From a virus: a stretch of DNA of 30,091 nt. Numbering within the stretch: position 1 is the first letter of the stretch; every line of letters begins with the position of its first letter. Below the pieces are notes generated by a model, which was not told the DNA's origin, did no database searches, and worked only from the letters and a program-made list of their open reading frames with translations. The stretch covers positions 1-30,091 of IMG/VR virus record IMGVR_UViG_3300032401_000054; one strand, written 5' to 3'. A program made the translations under genes and the position numbers. Positions 13,493-21,127 of this stretch are shown piece after piece.

Positions 13493-14293
13493 CTATAAAT
13501 AGTCAAACAATTCTGAAGAATCATTTCTTAACCTACGAAGAGCTTTTTCTTTAATCTGACGAACACGCTCTTTTGTTAAACCAAAGTCAGAACCAATATC
13601 TTCCAATGTTCGTGGTGTTCCTGTTAGTCCAAAATAATCACCAACAATTGCTCTTTCACGATCATCTAAAACATCTAATAACCCAAAAAGTTTTTGTTTT
13701 AACATGTCTTTGGTGTTAAATACTGCGTCAGGAAGTTCGGCATCTTTGTTTTCAATCATGTCTAATAATGTGTCTCCATCTTCATTGATGTACATATCAA
13801 GATCAATAATTGAAGGTAATGTAGAAAATTTATCTTCTAACTTTTTGCCTGATTGTTCAACTTCTTTTTTTGCTCTTTGTAAATCTTGAACAACATTTAC
13901 CGGTAGTCGAATTGTTCTTGAATTATCATTTAATGATTGGATGATAGATTGTTTTATCCACCACACACCGTATGAAATGAAACGGAGGTCTTTATTCCAA
14001 TCAAAGTGTTTAATTGCTTTCATAAGACCTAAATTACCTTCAGCGATCAAATCTGACAAATCAAGCCCTTGATTTTGATATTGTTTTGCAACTGTAATAA
14101 CAAAACGAAGGTTTCCTTGAATTAATTCTTGTTCAATCCTTTGTCTTTCATAAAGTGGGGTATTGTCTGACTTCATTTTTTTTGCCAGTTCTTTTTCTCT
14201 CTCTGCTGTCATTACCTTAATTCTTCTAATGTCTTTAAGGTAGTGAGAAATTTCTTCTTGATTAATTGGCGCTCCTGTGTTTTTGTCTTTCAT
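13493..14293 (-). CDS. RpoD-like sigma-70 family factor
   Basis: A 266-residue primary-type sigma factor that would direct host RNA polymerase to phage promoters. Region 1.2 is at residues 11-40. Region 2 is strong (NLRFVITVAKQYQNQGLDLS, then FISYGVWWIKQSIIQSL, residues 61-121). Region 3.2 appears as INEDGDTLLDMIEN at 169-182, and region 4 as LEDIGSDFGLTKERVRQIKE with RRLRN (230-257). It resembles the short RpoD of Bacteroidota (about 287 residues). The part between regions 2 and 3.2 is about 15-20 residues shorter than there and has lost the recognisable region 3 helix-turn-helix, so extended -10 contacts are probably changed. T4 gp55 is far more divergent, so this gene looks host-derived. 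It is followed by a pseudoknot-capable segment and a terminator. Confidence 0.93.
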   Translation of the reverse strand: MKDKNTGAPINQEEISHYLKDIRRIKVMTAEREKELAKKMKSDNTPLYERQRIEQELIQGNLRFVITVAKQYQNQGLDLSDLIAEGNLGLMKAIKHFDWNKDLRFISYGVWWIKQSIIQSLNDNSRTIRLPVNVVQDLQRAKKEVEQSGKKLEDKFSTLPSIIDLDMYINEDGDTLLDMIENKDAELPDAVFNTKDMLKQKLFGLLDVLDDRERAIVGDYFGLTGTPRTLEDIGSDFGLTKERVRQIKEKALRRLRNDSSELFDYL

Positions 14294-14303
14294 ATGTATA
14301 TAA

Positions 14304-14828
14304 TTATAGTGATTTTGAATATTCGTCTAACTTTTGCTTTTCTAATTCTGTTAATGATCCCATACCTTGATCACCAATTTTATCTAACAGTTCATCAATT
14401 GTTAAGTTACAAACATCAGGTCTTTTTAAATTAAAAATTAGATCCGCGATATCCATAAATGATTCATTAAATTTTAGATTATTTGTTCTTAATTTTGGTG
14501 GTGTTGGTGTGTGTTTTTTCTTAATAGTCTTCTTTAACGAAAGAAGGTAATCTAAGTTGTCTTTATCAAGATTTGATGCTGAATTTCTTGGTTTTGGTAT
14601 TAAAAAATACTCAAAACAATTCAAGTCATTTACGATAATGTCTATCCATCCCGCCATTTCATCAATGGGTAACCCTGACGTAAAATGAAATATTGCGTGT
14701 CTATCCCCAAAGACAAACTTAACTTCTTTAGAAGTCATTTGATCGGCAATTGATCCTCCAATTTCGTTTGTTTTCTCTTCTGAGTTTTCTACGGTGTTGT
14801 CGTAATATACAAAAAGTAAGTAATTCAT
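14304..14828 (-). CDS. Hypothetical protein with a C-terminal motif seen in rhomboid proteins
   Basis: A 174-residue protein located ten bases upstream of the sigma gene and probably co-transcribed with it. The N-terminal 85 residues look like an alpha-beta domain (MNYLLFVYYD, VKFVFGDRHAIFHFTSGLP). A basic linker (KKTIKKKHTPTPPKLR) follows. The C-terminal 35 residues, LTIDELLDKIGDQGMGSLTE then LEKQKLDEYSK, match the pattern I know from the end of Bacteroidota rhomboid-like proteins (DUF6576). That motif on a soluble phage protein suggests borrowed host-derived sequence. Function unknown. Confidence 0.65.
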   Translation of the reverse strand: MNYLLFVYYDNTVENSEEKTNEIGGSIADQMTSKEVKFVFGDRHAIFHFTSGLPIDEMAGWIDIIVNDLNCFEYFLIPKPRNSASNLDKDNLDYLLSLKKTIKKKHTPTPPKLRTNNLKFNESFMDIADLIFNLKRPDVCNLTIDELLDKIGDQGMGSLTELEKQKLDEYSKSL

Positions 14829-14848
14829 ATGTGTTTTTAATTTTTTTA

Positions 14849-14882
14849 CAAATATAGTGTTAAAATATAATTAACTACAAAA
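14849..14882 (-). promoter_or_regulatory. Bacteroidota-type promoter candidate
   Basis: TATATTTG at 14856-14849 on the minus strand fits the Bacteroidota -7 consensus TAnnTTTG. A TTTTG at 14882-14878 lies 21 bases upstream as a possible -33 element, slightly longer than the usual spacing. It would drive the 174-residue gene and the sigma gene. Confidence 0.5.
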
Positions 14883-17247
14883 CTTTTGATTTATTATTTT
14901 CTTTTTTAATCTTAACGATAGTATCCGACCATTGACTAATCATTGGATTATGACTAATAAGGAACACTTTATCAAAATATTCTTTAATTTTTTGGAAGAA
15001 CTCAGATACCATTTCTAAGTTATCATTACTGATTTTACCAAAGACCTCATCAAACACAACAATATTTGGTTTTGGCAAAGTACATACCTTACTAAGTACC
15101 GATCGTAATGCCAATGATGCGATTGTTCTTTCATATCCTGATCCTGAAACCATTAATTTTTCAATACCAGTACTATTATCAATCATTAAAAATTCAACAT
15201 CATTTTTGTCATTTATATTAATCACTAATTTAAAGTAACAACTATCTTCCATCAATCTTTGTAGTTCAGAGTTAATCAAAGGCATCATTGTTTTCATAAT
15301 GATTTTTGACAATCCATTTTTACCAAAGGCCTCCATATAAATTTTGTAAATTCTTTCCTTCTCTTCTTCCTCTTTGATTTTGATAATCATTTTTTTATTG
15401 TTATCAATCTTTTCATTATACGAAGAGATTGAAACTTGGTTACCAGAAATTAAAGAATTTATTCTTGTTTTTTCTCTTTCAAGTTCTTCAAGTCTTAAAT
15501 CGGCTTTAATTAACTGACCATCAATCTTTTGGTTTTCTTGGATCTTATCTTGAATCTCTTCCCACCTCTTAATTTTATCTTTTAAAGCATTTATTTTCAA
15601 ATCACAACTTTCAACCAATATCTCGTACTTTTCTTTAACAAGTTTGTTTTTTTCGTATTCGTCAAACTCTTTTTTCAACTGAACAAAACTTTGTTCTTTG
15701 CGGGATAAATCCTGCATAAATGTTGTTTTTGTGGTTTTTTGCACGATAAGTCCATCTAATTCTGCAATTTTTGCATTTGTGATTGTTGCGTTCATTAACT
15801 CAATTCCACAGTGCTCACACTTAATACCACCCTCAACTTCAGATTTCAACTTATTAATTGCTGCAATTTCAGTATCAATCTGAACTACATTCTTATAAAA
15901 CTCGTTGTATTGATCTTTAGCCTCATCATGTTTATCCTCATGGTAAAACTCACTTGGTTCAACCACTTTTAGTTCTTTTATTTTGGAAATATAACCTTTC
16001 TTATCAAAATCAATTACATTAATTTCCTCTTGTGTTTTAGTAGGATTCAATCTACTAATTTCTTGATCTATGTTGGTATGTTTTTGTTTCAACATATCAT
16101 CACGATAAGACTTACCTTTTACTATTGCGTCTTCAACATTTGATAAATCTTTTTTACTCTCATAAATTTGAGTTTTTAGTGTTTGAATTGATGTTTCGTG
16201 AGTTGTTATGTCGTCTTTTAGTTTTTCAGATGAATATATGTTTGACAACTTTTGTTTTGAGAACTCAGAATAAATTTCTTTTGACGCCTCTTCTTTTTTC
16301 TTCAGAAACTCAAGACCCATAAAACGAGATAACACCTGACCCCTTGCGGTTGGTTTTGATTCCAATAATTCTTCAAGGTTAGATCCTGTGGTTAAGATTG
16401 TCATTAAGAAATCTTCTTTTGTTCCAATTGAGGTTTTAATAAACGCTTCGGTTTCTCTTCTTTGTTCGCCAGTGAAGTTCAGTAATGTTCCGTCAGATAA
16501 TTTTTTAAAAAAGTCCAATTCGGTTTTAACATTCCATTCATTTTTTTTGGATAACTTTCTTTCAATGTTTCTAACAATTACATAGTCTTCACCATCAATT
16601 GTTATTTCACCTTTTACATGTACTTTGTCTTTATCTGTAAATCGATTAAATATTTCTTCCGCCTTTGTTGTTTTTGTGGTTTCATTAAAGAATAAGAACA
16701 TTAGGAGGTCAACGGTTAACACTGTTTTCCCCCCAAAGTTTGGTGGATCAGATTCAACCACAACAATTCCGTTTAATTTATCAAAATCTAACTTTTGATT
16801 TTCACCATATGATAGAAAGTTTGAGAATTCAATGTTTCTAATATACCACTTTTTGAATTGTGATTGGTTTTCTTCATCACCAGCCATTTTATTTTCAACC
16901 ATTTTATTGATTGATAACACATCATCTGTTTTGTCTTTATATCCTTTAGACTCAATAAAGTTTTTTAAAAGATCCAACTGATAATTCACATCACTGATGT
17001 TAACTGAAACATCAATAGATTGCATATCTTCATTTTGAGTAGTTTTTGCCTTTGTTAAAACATTTACATTCGTTGTGTTATATTTTTTTGAAAAGTAATG
17101 TTTAACACTTTTAATCTTATCTTGTGTAAAGTTTTCAGGCAAATCTTCCCAAACAACTTGTATAATTGGGTTTTCGTATAAAGAGAAGTCCAAATCTTTT
17201 ATCATGATTTTGTAATTAAATAATTTTGGTGGGTTGAACAAGTCCAT
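14875..17247 (-). CDS. 46: Rad50/SbcC-like recombination endonuclease subunit (gp46 type)
   Basis: A 790-residue SMC-like ATPase, the partner of the gp47-like nuclease in processing DNA ends for recombination-dependent replication. The canonical start of the ATPase head, WYIRNIEFSNFLSYGE, lies only at residues 134-149, so there is an extra N-terminal region of about 130 residues. The Walker A is atypical, DPPNFGGKTVLTVD (167-180), keeping GKT but not the usual GxNGxGKS. A zinc hook CEHC sits at 477-480 between two long coiled coils. The signature SGSGYERTIASLALRS, the Walker B IVVFDEVFG and the His loop FLISHNPM are near the C-terminus. T4 gp46 is about 560 residues, so this one is long. Four genes separate it from gp47. 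Confidence 0.93.
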   Translation of the reverse strand: MDLFNPPKLFNYKIMIKDLDFSLYENPIIQVVWEDLPENFTQDKIKSVKHYFSKKYNTTNVNVLTKAKTTQNEDMQSIDVSVNISDVNYQLDLLKNFIESKGYKDKTDDVLSINKMVENKMAGDEENQSQFKKWYIRNIEFSNFLSYGENQKLDFDKLNGIVVVESDPPNFGGKTVLTVDLLMFLFFNETTKTTKAEEIFNRFTDKDKVHVKGEITIDGEDYVIVRNIERKLSKKNEWNVKTELDFFKKLSDGTLLNFTGEQRRETEAFIKTSIGTKEDFLMTILTTGSNLEELLESKPTARGQVLSRFMGLEFLKKKEEASKEIYSEFSKQKLSNIYSSEKLKDDITTHETSIQTLKTQIYESKKDLSNVEDAIVKGKSYRDDMLKQKHTNIDQEISRLNPTKTQEEINVIDFDKKGYISKIKELKVVEPSEFYHEDKHDEAKDQYNEFYKNVVQIDTEIAAINKLKSEVEGGIKCEHCGIELMNATITNAKIAELDGLIVQKTTKTTFMQDLSRKEQSFVQLKKEFDEYEKNKLVKEKYEILVESCDLKINALKDKIKRWEEIQDKIQENQKIDGQLIKADLRLEELEREKTRINSLISGNQVSISSYNEKIDNNKKMIIKIKEEEEKERIYKIYMEAFGKNGLSKIIMKTMMPLINSELQRLMEDSCYFKLVININDKNDVEFLMIDNSTGIEKLMVSGSGYERTIASLALRSVLSKVCTLPKPNIVVFDEVFGKISNDNLEMVSEFFQKIKEYFDKVFLISHNPMISQWSDTIVKIKKENNKSKVL

Positions 17248-17250
17248 TCA

Positions 17251-17532
17251 TTATTTTTGTTCTTCTTCTGTTTCTTCAAATTCTTTATTAATTTTTGCAG
17301 ATTCGTCCTCATTAGGTGTGAATTTAAACGCATGGTCAATAACTCTATCTTCAACAATCTCCATATTTAAATCTTGATCACCAACCTGAGCTTTAATCTC
17401 TTCTTCTTTCATTTTATCAATCTGTTGTTGAAGTAATAAATCAAAGGCTTTTTGCATTCCTGATTTTTGTTCTTTTACTTTTGCATTTCTTTTTGCAACT
17501 TTTGCTCTGTGTTCTTTTGCCGATTTTCCCAT
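17251..17532 (-). CDS. Small charged phage protein
   Basis: A 93-residue protein, strongly basic in its first 30 residues (MGKSAKEHRAKVAKRNAKVK) and acidic in the last 25. The middle, MQKAFDLLLQQQIDKMKEEE, is a coiled coil. It ends three bases before the gp46 start, so the two are probably translated together. The basic head could bind nucleic acid. Function unknown; similar short basic-then-acidic proteins occur in large phages. Confidence 0.65.
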   Translation of the reverse strand: MGKSAKEHRAKVAKRNAKVKEQKSGMQKAFDLLLQQQIDKMKEEEIKAQVGDQDLNMEIVEDRVIDHAFKFTPNEDESAKINKEFEETEEEQK

Positions 17533-17543
17533 TTTATAAATTA

Positions 17544-17900
17544 TTAATTATTATTACTTGGTCTATTTTCTTCAAACCATTCTATTATACCATTTATTGC
17601 CCATACAGCTCCTGCTGATGTAATACCATCAAAGAACCAAGAGTAGGTTAGTGGTGTGTTAAATATATGATTTGTTGGTGAGAATATCAATAAAGATAAT
17701 ACAAATCCACCCCATGTTGAAAAACAAAGTGGGCAATTAATTAGTCCTGATAGGAAATTACCTAAAAAGTTAAAAGGCAATTGTTTATTATCTCCCCATC
17801 TTTTTAAAAAATCTCTTAATCCTTGAAAAATTGATCCGTAGACCATAATGTTCATTAACCCATAACTCATTATGAACCATACTAAAATTTGTGTTATCAT
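17544..17900 (-). CDS. Membrane protein of DUF1360-like type
   Basis: A 118-residue protein with three likely spans: ILVWFIMSYGLMNIMVYGSI near the start, FVLSLLIFSP in the middle and WFFDGITSAGAVWAINGIIE near the end. A conserved-looking CPLCFSTWGGF motif sits between spans one and two, like the cysteine pair of the DUF1360 family found in phages and Bacillus. Its start overlaps the upstream coiled-coil gene by four bases (ATGA). Role unknown. Confidence 0.65.
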   Translation of the reverse strand: MITQILVWFIMSYGLMNIMVYGSIFQGLRDFLKRWGDNKQLPFNFLGNFLSGLINCPLCFSTWGGFVLSLLIFSPTNHIFNTPLTYSWFFDGITSAGAVWAINGIIEWFEENRPSNNN

Positions 17901-18604
17901 ACTCTTTTATTTAAATTTGATCCCCTCAGAAGGTATGCTTGATTTTGATTACCATTCAAAAGGTCTCGGTTTATTTTTTCCAACTCATTTATTTGTTGGT
18001 TCTTTTGTTGTAACTCACTCCTCAAGTTTTGGAGTGTTTCTTGTAACATATTTGCCTTATTATTTGTTACAAGAATATCTAACTTTTGTCTAAGTTCGTC
18101 TAACTCTTCATCCTTTTTAGATATTTCATTTTGGAAAATATTTTCCGTTTTTTCCGTTTTAGTGAAAAATTCTTGTCTAATTGTACCGATTTCGGTAGTT
18201 TTAGTGGAAAGTTCTTGTTCCAACTCGGCAATTTTTCCGCCAAGTTCGTTTATTTGAATATTGTCAGTGGTATAGATTATTTTCTCAACCACTCTATCCA
18301 CAGGAACCTCTTTAATTACCACTTTTTCTACAGTCACTTCTTTAATGACCTCAACTATTTTTTCAACCTCTTTGATAACTTCAACCGGTATTTCCACCCG
18401 TTTTTCTTCAATCTCACCCGTTTTTAAGTCTTTTTTACCTTCATTAAGTGTTTCTCCCAAAAAACCAAACTTCTTAATATCAAAACCTTGTTTAAAACAA
18501 AGGTAGATGAAATCTTCCTTATCCTCAATATTATTGAGTTTACAAAAACTCTCGACGCTGCCGAGAGTTTCTTTATTAAATATTTTGGAGTCTTTCTGTT
18601 CCAT
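17897..18604 (-). CDS. Coiled-coil protein with VEKIVEV repeats
   Basis: The ATG at 18604 (MEQKDSKIFNKETLG) is preferred over a TTG at 18619 and gives 235 residues. After a small N-terminal domain (NNIEDKEDFIYLCFKQGFDI), residues about 75-110 carry the repeat VEVIKEVEKIVEVIKE, then VPVDRVVEKIIYT, matching the tail of the membrane protein at 12091-13293. The C-terminal half is a long coiled coil (LGGKIAELEQELSTKTTEIG and onward). Its first 29 bases overlap the end of the gp47-like gene. A 9-bp perfect hairpin lies inside its first 20 codons. It could be a fibrous or scaffold-type protein; function unknown. Confidence 0.65.
   Translation of the reverse strand: MEQKDSKIFNKETLGSVESFCKLNNIEDKEDFIYLCFKQGFDIKKFGFLGETLNEGKKDLKTGEIEEKRVEIPVEVIKEVEKIVEVIKEVTVEKVVIKEVPVDRVVEKIIYTTDNIQINELGGKIAELEQELSTKTTEIGTIRQEFFTKTEKTENIFQNEISKKDEELDELRQKLDILVTNNKANMLQETLQNLRSELQQKNQQINELEKINRDLLNGNQNQAYLLRGSNLNKRV
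18546..18570 (-). terminator. Terminator-like hairpin inside a coding start
   Basis: AAACTCTCG (18546-18554) and CGAGAGTTT (18562-18570) form a perfect nine-base-pair stem with a seven-base loop. On the minus strand it is followed by TTG after the stem's own TTT, giving five consecutive T; on the plus strand it is followed by CTTTATT. It lies six bases beyond the gp47 stop and inside the first 20 codons of the next gene, so it may act as a partial terminator or a translation-controlling hairpin. Confidence 0.5.
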
Positions 18605-19355
18605 TCTCAATATCTTCAAATGATTTAATGGAGAACTTCAAAAATGGTTTTGGATTGAATAAATCAACATATTTATATTCCTTTGTTTCAATATCATAAA
18701 TACCATACCCATGTTTTGTAATACTTTCACCTATGTTATTTTGTATGGTAGACCCTATCATATACCCTTTACCCCCTTTAATATGGAACTCAGCTCGTTT
18801 GTGAATGTCACCACATAGTACGGTTTCCAACCCATCAAACTTTTCAATCTCGTACGCTTCCTCACCAAACTCAAATCCAAGATCTGTTTTTAAACCTGAA
18901 ATAGGTCCGTGAAATAAACCAATCTTTCTTCCCTTACCATCAATAATATCAGGGGGAATATTTCCTTGATACTGTGAATAAACACACCAACTAATGTTAT
19001 CATCCTCACACACACCTCTATCTCGGTAGTATACAATATTATCATTATTCAAAGAGTTAATGATAGGAGTAAGAGCATCCATTCTTTCGGTGTTGTTTAC
19101 CAAAAAGTCGTGGTTACCTGGTATAATAATTGTTTTAGCAATTAATGAACATTCAGTTAAAATCCAAGCAACGAATTCAATAAGTTCAGGTGTCATTTGA
19201 TTTTTAGAGTGAACTAAATCTCCCGTAAATATAATACGGTCAGGAGACAATTCTTTCCATTGTTCAATTGCCGTTTCCAATATTGAACGGTATAAATCGT
19301 GGTCTTTAAATAGACGGATGTGTAAATCAGAAAAGTGTACTAAAGTTTTAATCAT
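18576..19355 (-). CDS. 47: Mre11/SbcD-like nuclease subunit (gp47 type)
   Basis: A 259-residue metallophosphoesterase, the nuclease partner of the gp46-like ATPase. All metal-binding blocks are visible: FSDLHI (8-13), FTGDLVHSKNQ, PGNHDF, LFHGPI and CGDIHKRAEF. T4 gp47 is about 340 residues; this version ends soon after the last block and lacks most of the capping and ATPase-binding C-terminal region. Its start overlaps the cysteine synthase gene by four bases, and its end overlaps the next coding start by 29, so it sits inside a tight operon leading to gp46 about 1.3 kb downstream. Confidence 0.93.
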   Translation of the reverse strand: MIKTLVHFSDLHIRLFKDHDLYRSILETAIEQWKELSPDRIIFTGDLVHSKNQMTPELIEFVAWILTECSLIAKTIIIPGNHDFLVNNTERMDALTPIINSLNNDNIVYYRDRGVCEDDNISWCVYSQYQGNIPPDIIDGKGRKIGLFHGPISGLKTDLGFEFGEEAYEIEKFDGLETVLCGDIHKRAEFHIKGGKGYMIGSTIQNNIGESITKHGYGIYDIETKEYKYVDLFNPKPFLKFSIKSFEDIENGTERLQNI

Positions 19356-20233
19356 AATATTGAAAGGTATCGGTCTCCTCTATCACAAAGTATAGTGAAA
19401 ATGTTTGTCTTATCAAACTTTTGTCCGTATTTAACTGAAGCCAAAACATTTGCTCCCGCAGAAATTCCAACAAAAATTCCATAATCTTTAGATAATCTAC
19501 GACTCATTTGAGTCGCCTCTTCTGTTGATATTGTAATAATGTGGTCAACAAAATCTAAATCAACCATAAACTTAGAACCGTCTCCGATCCCCTGAATCCC
19601 ATGTAATCCTGATTCTCCTCCACTCATTACTGGTGACTCTGAAGGTTCAACCGCAACAATTTCCATATCATAATAAAAATTTTTAAGTGTTTCTCCCGCT
19701 CCCATTAGTGTTCCACCAGTACCAGTTCCTAATACAAATGCAGATGGTCTAATTTTATTACTAATTGCCTGATACATTAGTTCAACACCTGTTCCCTCTT
19801 TATGAGCCTCTATATTCCAAGGCGATGCAAATTGATTTCCATTAAACCATCCATTTTTTTGTGCCAACTCATCTCTTAATTTAATTGCAGAATCAAAATC
19901 ACCAGGTCCAACTTCAATAAGTTCCGCACCATATAGACGTAACATTTTTTTACGTTCTTCACTCATGTTAGATGGCATTACAATAACACATTTAAACCCC
20001 ATTTCGGCACAATACATGGCAAATGAAATACCAGCGTTTCCACTGGTTGCTTCAACAACGGTACTTCCTTTGGATAATAAACCATTCTCGACCGCTCGTG
20101 TTAAAATGTTTTTGATTGGTCTGTCTTTAACAGATCCTGATGGGTTCATAAATTCTGCCTTACCCCAAATAATAACTCCATCAATATCAATAGGGATAAG
20201 TGGTGTTTGGCCCACCTCTAAATAATTTTTCAA
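19352..20233 (-). CDS. cysK: Cysteine synthase (O-acetylserine sulfhydrylase family)
   Basis: A 293-residue PLP enzyme of the cysteine synthase family, making cysteine from O-acetylserine and sulfide or a related sulfur donor. The PLP lysine is K36 in NPSGSVKDRP. The substrate loop TSGNAG is at 63-68, the phosphate-binding GTGTGGTLMGAG at 169-180, EPSESPVMSGGE follows, and FVGISAGANVLA is near the end. Length is close to the normal 300-310, with only a slightly short N-terminus, and all key residues are present, so it is probably active. It overlaps the gp47 gene by four bases and is thus co-expressed with recombination genes. I treat it as an auxiliary metabolic gene; CysM or a related beta-replacement enzyme cannot be excluded. 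Confidence 0.93.
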   Translation of the reverse strand: MKNYLEVGQTPLIPIDIDGVIIWGKAEFMNPSGSVKDRPIKNILTRAVENGLLSKGSTVVEATSGNAGISFAMYCAEMGFKCVIVMPSNMSEERKKMLRLYGAELIEVGPGDFDSAIKLRDELAQKNGWFNGNQFASPWNIEAHKEGTGVELMYQAISNKIRPSAFVLGTGTGGTLMGAGETLKNFYYDMEIVAVEPSESPVMSGGESGLHGIQGIGDGSKFMVDLDFVDHIITISTEEATQMSRRLSKDYGIFVGISAGANVLASVKYGQKFDKTNIFTILCDRGDRYLSIL

Positions 20234-20245
20234 TTTAAATTAAGT

Positions 20246-20347
20246 TTAATCGTTTAGGGTAATCTTTGTTGTTTTATCAATATTACGTTGATTATACAAC
20301 ACATATTTTAATAATTTGTATCTTAATCTATATAAAATATCAATCAT
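20246..20347 (-). CDS. Possible 33-residue peptide
   Basis: An ATG at 20347 overlaps the end of the upstream gene (stop at 20342-20340) and opens a 33-codon frame, MIDILYRLRYKLLKYVLYNQ and onward. The product would be basic with an amphipathic helix rich in Leu and Tyr. Tight coupling to the upstream gene is the only support. It fills the otherwise empty space before the cysteine synthase gene. It may be a chance ORF. Confidence 0.35.
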   Translation of the reverse strand: MIDILYRLRYKLLKYVLYNQRNIDKTTKITLND

Positions 20348-20555
20348 TTTTACTTCTATTAAATGGTTCTTTTTTAAAGAGGTATCCTGAGATATCCAAA
20401 TATCTCAATATTTCTAAATCACCCTCAATTATTGTGTGAGGTACTAAAGTTTCTCTTTTACCACGTTTCTTATTACCATTAATTTTAATCATTCCTATTT
20501 TGTATCCAAAACGGTTAGCCAACCATTTAATGAATAATGCGGGGCATCTTTTCAT
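20340..20555 (-). CDS. Small basic hypothetical protein
   Basis: A 71-residue basic protein (MKRCPALFIKWLANRFGYKI, then NKKRGKRETLVPHTIIEGDL). The N-terminal helix followed by a basic loop and LEILRYLDISGYLFKKEPF could be a small nucleic-acid-binding fold, but no family is recognised. It starts three bases after the upstream gene stop and is part of a chain of short genes from 22.1 down to 20.2 kb. Confidence 0.5.
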   Translation of the reverse strand: MKRCPALFIKWLANRFGYKIGMIKINGNKKRGKRETLVPHTIIEGDLEILRYLDISGYLFKKEPFNRSKND

Positions 20556-20558
20556 AAT

Positions 20559-20756
20559 TTAATTGTTTGGTTTAACCGTTATTGTATATTTTCTAGTGTA
20601 ACTTGAATCTTCGTTTTTTACTAACACACCTAACACAGGTGTAAATCCATCTGGGTCATACATAACTGGTGTAATAACAACATTTATGTTAGAGTTTTCT
20701 AATTGGGTTTTAATTTGTTGAGTTATTGACAACTCATTAATTTTATCTTTATCCAT
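20559..20756 (-). CDS. Small hypothetical protein
   Basis: A 65-residue protein with an N-terminal helix (LSITQQIKTQLENSNINVVI) and a C-terminal beta-rich part (FTPVLGVLVKNEDSSYTRKY). It has no cysteines, spans or recognisable motifs. It lies between a membrane-anchored protein gene and a basic protein gene in the same-strand chain. Confidence 0.5.
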   Translation of the reverse strand: MDKDKINELSITQQIKTQLENSNINVVITPVMYDPDGFTPVLGVLVKNEDSSYTRKYTITVKPNN

Positions 20757-20778
20757 TTTTATAGTTTTAATTTATTTA

Positions 20779-21114
20779 TTATTTGATACTATTTTCTAAT
20801 TCTTTCTCTGCAATAACACTACCTAAAAATTGGTTTTCATTTTCTAATAAAATAATATATTCTTTTAATACCCTATTTCTATCTTTTTGAGATTTAATTT
20901 TTTTTAATTGTTTTCCTATTTGAACCTTGATGGAGTCTTCAGGTAATGATAACCATAGAGTGTCTACATGGGGATTTTTTTTAAGACTGTCAATTATTTT
21001 TTCTTTATCTTTTATTAGTGTACTAAATTTGGTATTTACTCTATTATTGATAATGGCAGCAAATATTCCAATAAGAATTGATGTACTAACAATGATGGTT
21101 AATAAGTTTTTCAT
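20779..21114 (-). CDS. Membrane-anchored coiled-coil protein
   Basis: A 111-residue protein with one N-terminal hydrophobic segment (LLTIIVSTSILIGIFAAII, residues 4-22) followed by a charged helical region (KDKEKIIDSLKKN, then LKKIKSQKDRNRVLKEYIIL). The topology is like that of the i-spanin candidate at 10591-10944 but without lysis neighbours, so I leave the function open. The upstream gene encodes a GNAT protein 13 bases away. Confidence 0.55.
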   Translation of the reverse strand: MKNLLTIIVSTSILIGIFAAIINNRVNTKFSTLIKDKEKIIDSLKKNPHVDTLWLSLPEDSIKVQIGKQLKKIKSQKDRNRVLKEYIILLENENQFLGSVIAEKELENSIK

Positions 21115-21127
21115 AGTTTTAATTTAT

